From assembly GCA_026647565.1 (NCBI GenBank), contig JAPKGU010000009.1, positions 1 through 47,539 of the forward strand: 47,539 nucleotides of DNA. Direction: 5' to 3'. Under the pieces are notes generated by a model. It worked only from the letters and a program-made list of their open reading frames with translations. It was not told where the DNA came from and made no database searches. A program made the position numbers and the translations under genes. Origin of the DNA: Phycisphaerales bacterium (GTDB taxonomy: Bacteria; Planctomycetota; Phycisphaerae; Phycisphaerales; UBA1924). How positions within the stretch are numbered: position 1 is the first letter of the stretch; every line of letters starts with the position of its first letter. Positions 43,501-47,539 of this stretch are shown here, one piece after another.

Positions 43501-44203
43501 CCCGGGTCTGCCCCTCTCTCTTGTTCGTGCGGGCGAGAACACCCCGGATCGAGAGCGACCGATCCGCCGGATGCACGGTCGTTTCGGTCACATCAACGAT
43601 GAGCGTTCGCGTGGGCCAGCGAGCGTCCGTCCAGGGCGTGAGCACCCGCATCGCCGCCGTGCGCACCAGGCCCGGCCAGACGAAAGCCGGTGCAACCGCG
43701 ACGATCAGCGAGAGCACCAGCACGCCCGCAGCCCGCAGCGTTACTCTCGGAGACAGGATCGCGCCGGTCAGGCCGGGCGACCAAAGCCCCGCGGCGGCCT
43801 TCGAGACCTCCGATGCCAGCCCTTGCTCGATCGGCGATCGATGCTCCTCCGCGTCCAGTTCCAGACCCGACGCCAGCACCCCGGACAGCCCCGCGCTGCG
43901 CCCCGCCTCGCTCGCTTCGATACGCAGGGCAACCTCGCGCAGCGCCGGGCGGAACCTCGAGGCCGGCAGGACAAACCTGACCACACCGGCCAGCAACGCA
44001 CCGGCCAGAGCGATCAGAAACGCGATTCGCAGCGCCGCCGGGAAGCGGAGCACGTAATCGAGCATGCCGATCAGCACCATCGCGAGCACGATCGCCGCGA
44101 TGACAAGGCATGCCGCACGGGCCATGAGCAGGCCCCGAGCCCTGGCACGCACCCGCGCCAGCCCGCGTTGGATCTGCCCCGTCTGTCGGCTCTCCGTCGC
44201 CAT
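40511..44203 (-). CDS. DUF4175-like large membrane and coiled-coil protein
   Basis: A 1230-residue protein. Two N-terminal helices (CLVIAAIVLAMVLIGMLDYVL and AALRIAFLIALAGALLAGVV) and a third near LVLSLIVAVAPAFVWPGLV anchor it. Outside beta-rich domains follow (DARWPTRTLIVDVTETTVHPADRSLSIRGVLART; YWLRTEDSQTDPTRVLIVRPP). From about residue 600 to 1150 there is a very long Gln/Glu/Arg/Ala-rich coiled coil (QAELSRAVKSEPPPRDLSERQAALGERIASQR; ERIAERQSEAARQAEGALDELSERS), ending in GGGQGQGQGG and a Gln-rich tail. ATG 44203 is preferred to 44272 because the export-side basic segment starts there. First gene of the 4-bp-overlapping cluster; a structural envelope role is likely. Confidence 0.85.
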   Translation of the reverse strand: MATESRQTGQIQRGLARVRARARGLLMARAACLVIAAIVLAMVLIGMLDYVLRFPAALRIAFLIALAGALLAGVVRFVLPASRFRPALREVALRIEASEAGRSAGLSGVLASGLELDAEEHRSPIEQGLASEVSKAAAGLWSPGLTGAILSPRVTLRAAGVLVLSLIVAVAPAFVWPGLVRTAAMRVLTPWTDARWPTRTLIVDVTETTVHPADRSLSIRGVLARTNKREGQTRVLAQYRVITTQRSGREEAGPLQTVVLTSQARTTEASAGETTVSGELFERLLEPGAILGAASADEATLEYWLRTEDSQTDPTRVLIVRPPVVLGAIARVRPPAYAALAFAALEPERGEAEHVLLPAPSKPMPAPLIGSEVSMVIEHSKPLPSPAPGDLGYSGFLRRTLGVEALPDGLIADLSGSRWTLSWTLGAPTTLRVGVIDEHGVASTDEAVISIDAVADAPPVASVVQPSQDEAVLATASIGIIGEGRDDVEVRDTSLEFVIARPPAPSSGVGAEAAPDAGPALVVGPEAPASISRIGRTQHTLDLSTLGVKGGDEVWVTAVATDGFTLGSGAHEPARSAPRRLRIITEPELIDQVRAELQSIRQAAIRLDAEQAELSRAVKSEPPPRDLSERQAALGERIASQRETLQRLVSRAQRNNLSDESLAGLLDDAASFVDGAARASQEATQRIQRAAAEPRPDEEAPASINEEDRREIEASQDEVRDELGQLVRLLDNGQDAWVARRSVERLLSDQRRLLEETMAMSGRTTGRTVDQLSRDERSELERIAERQSEAARQAEGALDELSERSRDLKDADAAQAQAMALATQRGRTSNVAPKLDEAARQISQNQANAAAERQREAIQTLEEMLEDLDSAERRRDESLRRQLSSVIESLESLIAQQDSQIALLTRARGGASSQGLEQGMIRLSQNTLGVVDQIIAGGNQMEVVANLVMAAATAQANAIAALREPVDLEGADTAERLSGARLRDAKAEAERLDKEAAERDAGRKRKELRAAYREALEQQRDLIGRSAPLVGVELDRRARAGVRQAGEQQESLRTSMSELRAKTEELSEAQVFGFAHDRIDDAMRAAAAALREATIDRAVVRNQESASRLLQSLLASLQDPKDERDFQDQAGGSQGGGGQGQGQGGERLIPDMAKVRLLREMQQLVLDSTRSAADDPASFTPADLESLATLQKQLAEQGRALVEQMTQAEQALPEGRGSGQDGESSREVEP

Positions 44204-44276
44204 GAGGCCCTCTCTGGCACTGTCCCATCCGGGCTTGAGCGGCAGCGAGTCACGCTCGGCCGCCCCTATCAAACAT

Positions 44277-44349
44277 TCGACGCTCCCGAAGGTTGAGATC
44301 GGACAACCCCGATCCGGACGATTTCCGTACCGAAGCGTCGAACCTTCGG
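44277..44349. promoter_or_regulatory. Cluster of small dyads upstream of the DUF4175-like gene
   Basis: The ftsK-to-DUF4175 gap (44204-44477) holds GATCGG (44297-44302)/CCGATC (44309-44314), CCGAAG (44330-44335)/CTTCGG (44344-44349), and CGAAGGTT (44288-44295) paired with AACCTTCG (44340-44347). CGACGCT near 44278 is also repeated inversely as AGCGTCG near 44334-44340. They may be operators or a leader structure for the four-gene cluster. A TACGAT (minus strand) nearby could be a -10 element, but no good -35 was found. Confidence 0.4.
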
Positions 44350-44477
44350 TTCACCTCTCCGCGCAGATCGTAACAGAAACCCTCGATCCGCCGGCGGCCA
44401 TTCGGCAACCGGCGCGTCACGCCTCCGTCGCGGCGCGGGCCGAGGCGCGATCCGACTCAACGTCCGCTCCGAACGCC

Positions 44478-47400
44478 TCAGGCCGCGCCCTGGTTCCGCC
44501 GGTTGTCCGGGCGAATGACGCGATTGCCCCGGGGGTCTTCCTCGTCCGCGTCATCTTCCTCTTGCGCGACCTCCGAGTCATCGAGAGCCGTGTGCTCATC
44601 GTCCGACTCGTCGTACACAAGCTCCGGCACGGCCGATTCACCGCCGTCCGGGTCATCATCCTCCGGCCCCTCGTCCGACAACTCGGCCTCGGGTGCGTCG
44701 GCCTCGTCGGACGCATCGTCGTCCCACGGTGCCTCCTGCGATCGGGCGTCGAGGCCGCCCTTCGGCTCGACGTCGGCGCTCGGTCGATCGCCTTGAAAGA
44801 GGGTTCCGGCGCTCTCCTGGCGCTGCTGATCTTCTGCCGCCAGGCGCTTCATCGCCTCCCACTGTTCGATCGTGATCAGGACGTCGCGCGCCACCGATCC
44901 CTTGTGGTCGGAGATGATGCCGGCGATGCCCATCAGGTCGATCAGGCGGCTCGAACGGGTGTACCCGATCGCCAGGCGACGCTGGAGCAGCGAAACCGAC
45001 CCGCGACCGGACTCGAGAACGATCTCGACGGCGCGGTCGAACATCGGGTCTTCCTGCGCCGCCGCGAGCGAAGCGGACGAGTTGTTCTCGCTCTCGATGA
45101 GCCGCTCCTCGTCGCTGCCTCCGGAGCGGATCTGCATGAGCTGGCGCTCGAAGGTCGGGCCCGCGATCTCGCGCATGAACCGGACCACCCGTCGAATCTC
45201 CTTGTCGTCGACCAGCGTGCCCTGCGAACGGACGAGCTTGCTCGTGCGTGGCGACAGATACAGCATGTCGCCCTGACCGAGCAGAAGCTCGCCGCCCTTC
45301 TGATCGAGCACGATGCGCGAGTCCATGCCGCTGGCCACCTTGAACGAGATGCGGCACGGCATGTTGGACTTGATCAGGCCCGTCACGACGTTCGCCTGGG
45401 GCCGCTGCGTCGCAAGGATCAGGTGGATGCCGACCGCACGGGCCTTCTGCGCGATGCGGATGATTGACCCCTCGACCTCCTTGTTCGTCATCATCAGGTC
45501 GGCCAGCTCGTCGATGATGAACACCATGTAGGGCAGGCGACGCGGGATGCGGGCCTCCTCCTCCGGTGACGCAGGGTTCAACGCCGCCTTCAGATCCTCC
45601 CACGGCAGCTCGTTGTACGACGCGATGTCGCGGCAGCCCGCCTCCGCCAGCAGCTCGTACCGCTCGTCCATCTTCTTGCACGCCCACTCGAGGATCGCCG
45701 CCGCCTTGGCCATCTCCGTCACCACAGGGCACATCAGGTGCGGGATGTCCTTGAACTGGCTCATCTCCACCATCTTCGGGTCGACCAGCACCAGCTTCAG
45801 CTCGTTGGGCTTCTTCGTGTAGAGGAAGCTCATGATGATCGTGTTCATGCACACCGACTTGCCGGAACCCGTGGTTCCCGCGATCAGCATGTGCGGCATC
45901 TGCGTCAGGTCCGCGATCAGCGGATCTCCCGCCGCGTCCTTCCCCAGGAACATCGGCAGCTTCATCTTGGCGAACGCCTCGGAGTTGCTCATCAGCTCCT
46001 TCAGCCGCACGCGCTCCTTCGTCGGGTTGGGCACCTCGATGCCGACCGTGTCACGCCCCGCCTGGTTCGGGACGATGCGGATGTTCACGGCCTTCAGCGA
46101 CCTCGCGATGTCCGAGTCGATGGCGTTCAGCTGCGCGACTTTCGTTCCCGGCGCGAGCCGCACGTCGTAGAGCGTGATCACCGGGCCGGACTCGATCCCC
46201 ACCACCTCGCCGTCGATCTTGTACTGGCGGAGCGCACCCTCCAGCGCCTGGGCCTGCTCCCGCACCATCTCCTCGAGGACCTGCGAGAAGTTCTCTTCCG
46301 GGGCCTCGAGCAGGTCAAGACTGGGGAACTGGTATCCCTCCATCTCAGAGACGCCCTGCAGGTCACGCAGGTCGTCCTCCGTTGCGACCTTGCGCGTGTC
46401 ACGTCCGAATCGCACGGGGAGCTTTGAGATCTTCTCGCGCAGCTCGTCCTCGGAATAGACCTGCGGCGCACCGGGGGCGTCGGCGCCATCCTCCTCCGAT
46501 TCGTCCGCTTCCTCGACGGGAATGAGCTTGCTCGACGCCAGCGTCGGGCGGGCCGACGGCACGTCGTCCTCCTCCCGGCGGGACCGGGGCCTCGTGCCCC
46601 TTTGATCCGGGCGGACCGGCTCGATGGGCTGCGTCGCCCCGAGGCCGCCCGCCTCCTCGTCGATCGCCTCCACCTGGCCGCCCGCGATGATCGCCCTCGC
46701 GCCCTTCGCGCTCCGTCCGGTCCGATCCGGACCGCTCCTGGCACTCCGATCCACTTCGGGCGTCTCGTCCAGATCGTGCTCACGCACCCGGATCGGACGC
46801 GCGTTCCTGAACATCCGCGCCAACGCCCCGAAGAGTCCGCCCCCGGCACGAACGGATGCCTTCATCGTCGCGCCCGCGGCGTTCACGCCCGCGCTCCCCG
46901 CGACCTCCGCCGTCCGCTTTGCGGCCGGTCGCAACGCCTCGATCGCCAGCGCGGGGATCGCCAGCACCCAGCGATCGAACACCACGATCAGCCCGATCAC
47001 CATGAACAGCAGGAGCCACAGCATGGACCCCGCCTGCTTGAAACGCAGCGCCAGTTCCTCGGCAAGGAACGCGCCGATCGTCCCGCCCGAGAGCCCCTCG
47101 ATCGCGCCCAGCGACGGCGCGACGAGAGCGAAGATCCCGGCGAGTGAGAGCGCGATGATCGCAACACCGAGCGCTCGCACGAACATGTGCGTCACCGCGC
47201 GCCCGAGCATCGGGAGCAGCATCGCAAGCCCGCCGAAACCCAGCAGGATCCACGTGCCGATGCCGAAGAGCTTGAACGTGTGGTACGACAGCACCGCCCC
47301 GACCGGGCCGCAGAGATTCCGCACCGGATCGTTCTGGGGATAGACCATGTGCGAAGGGGGATCGCCCGCGTCGAACGACACGATGCTGAGCGCCAGGAAC

Positions 47401-47537
47401 GCCCAGGCCGTCACCCCGATCAGCCACGCGACGCGCCGCCCGACCTGCGACTCGCCGCCTCCGACACCCCCCTTCCCGGCTGATGCGGAACGAGCGCGCG
47501 GAGTCTTCCCGACCTTCTTCTTGGTGTGTCCAGACAT
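44478..47537 (-). CDS. ftsK: DNA translocase FtsK
   Basis: Septum-linked motor that pumps chromosome DNA at division and activates dimer resolution. The 1019 residues include several N-terminal membrane helices (about 33-195: VAWLIGVTAWAFLALSIV; IGTWILLGFGGLAMLLPML; GSMLWLLLFMVIGLIVVF), then a linker of about 180 residues rich in Arg, Glu and Asp. The alpha/beta motor has Walker A GTTGSGKS near 555 and Walker B MVFIIDELADLMM near 670, with LILATQRPQANVVTGLIKSNMPCRI. The gamma winged helix (DPMFDRAVEIVLESGRGSVSLLQRRLAIGYTRSSRLIDLM, about 830-895) binds KOPS-type sites. After gamma comes an extra acidic tail of about 110 residues. ATG 47537 is 2 bp from the window edge. Confidence 0.96.
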   Translation of the reverse strand: MSGHTKKKVGKTPRARSASAGKGGVGGGESQVGRRVAWLIGVTAWAFLALSIVSFDAGDPPSHMVYPQNDPVRNLCGPVGAVLSYHTFKLFGIGTWILLGFGGLAMLLPMLGRAVTHMFVRALGVAIIALSLAGIFALVAPSLGAIEGLSGGTIGAFLAEELALRFKQAGSMLWLLLFMVIGLIVVFDRWVLAIPALAIEALRPAAKRTAEVAGSAGVNAAGATMKASVRAGGGLFGALARMFRNARPIRVREHDLDETPEVDRSARSGPDRTGRSAKGARAIIAGGQVEAIDEEAGGLGATQPIEPVRPDQRGTRPRSRREEDDVPSARPTLASSKLIPVEEADESEEDGADAPGAPQVYSEDELREKISKLPVRFGRDTRKVATEDDLRDLQGVSEMEGYQFPSLDLLEAPEENFSQVLEEMVREQAQALEGALRQYKIDGEVVGIESGPVITLYDVRLAPGTKVAQLNAIDSDIARSLKAVNIRIVPNQAGRDTVGIEVPNPTKERVRLKELMSNSEAFAKMKLPMFLGKDAAGDPLIADLTQMPHMLIAGTTGSGKSVCMNTIIMSFLYTKKPNELKLVLVDPKMVEMSQFKDIPHLMCPVVTEMAKAAAILEWACKKMDERYELLAEAGCRDIASYNELPWEDLKAALNPASPEEEARIPRRLPYMVFIIDELADLMMTNKEVEGSIIRIAQKARAVGIHLILATQRPQANVVTGLIKSNMPCRISFKVASGMDSRIVLDQKGGELLLGQGDMLYLSPRTSKLVRSQGTLVDDKEIRRVVRFMREIAGPTFERQLMQIRSGGSDEERLIESENNSSASLAAAQEDPMFDRAVEIVLESGRGSVSLLQRRLAIGYTRSSRLIDLMGIAGIISDHKGSVARDVLITIEQWEAMKRLAAEDQQRQESAGTLFQGDRPSADVEPKGGLDARSQEAPWDDDASDEADAPEAELSDEGPEDDDPDGGESAVPELVYDESDDEHTALDDSEVAQEEDDADEEDPRGNRVIRPDNRRNQGAA

Positions 47538-47539
47538 AC

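Overview
The window is about 47.5 kb of GC-rich bacterial DNA with dense coding and strong third-position GC. The gene set fits a planctomycete, most likely of the Phycisphaerae. It includes a meso-DAP type MurE, a MoxR/DUF58/BatA/VWA module, a large DUF4175-like coiled-coil membrane protein, a secreted alpha/alpha-toroid protein, an ECF sigma factor with a small membrane partner, an accessory SecA-like ATPase and many short lipoproteins. The phylum is an inference from gene content and style; no rRNA or tRNA is present to confirm it.

Layout. Bases 1-350 hold a fragment of a cytochrome b C-terminal domain on the minus strand, with codon use unlike the rest. It abuts the 5' end of a SecA-like ATPase gene and looks like an assembly or rearrangement junction. 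A secreted PHP-domain metallohydrolase follows. Next comes a lower-GC stretch (about 3.85-5.1 kb) with two unrecognised genes, one carrying an in-frame stop inside its signal peptide. Then come accB and accC (minus), separated by a repeat-derived hairpin element. From 7.3 to 18.6 kb the plus strand carries an ABC permease, an NHL-repeat lipoprotein, a VWA/glutamine-amidotransferase-like membrane protein, MoxR, a lipoprotein, DUF58 and BatA/VWA. A GxxExxY gene bounded by inverted repeats sits inside this MoxR module. Next are a nitroreductase (minus) and a large secreted protein of unknown function.

From 22.25 to 22.84 kb there is no clear gene, but there is a near-consensus sigma70 promoter. 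An uncertain ORF and lexA follow. After that come ispD, the ECF sigma operon, a methyltransferase, dprA, a lipoprotein divergent from a SpoIID-domain lipoprotein, a small unknown gene, queA, and murE-murF-mraY. The last 10 kb (minus) reads ftsK, then a four-gene cluster in which each gene overlaps the next by 4 bp: DUF4175-like, Ser/Gln-rich secreted, toroid-fold secreted, secreted beta-rich protein.

How the genes fit together. The MoxR/DUF58/BatA/VWA block at 10-18.6 kb and the DUF4175/toroid block at 37.5-44.2 kb look like two halves of one cell-envelope module, here about 19 kb apart. The DUF58 and BatA genes overlap, and so do the four genes of the second block, which suggests translational coupling. 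Repeats of the CACAGAG/CGCAGAG type occur at five places, always between or at the ends of genes, and one pair carries the GxxExxY gene. No CRISPR array, transposase, rRNA or tRNA was seen.
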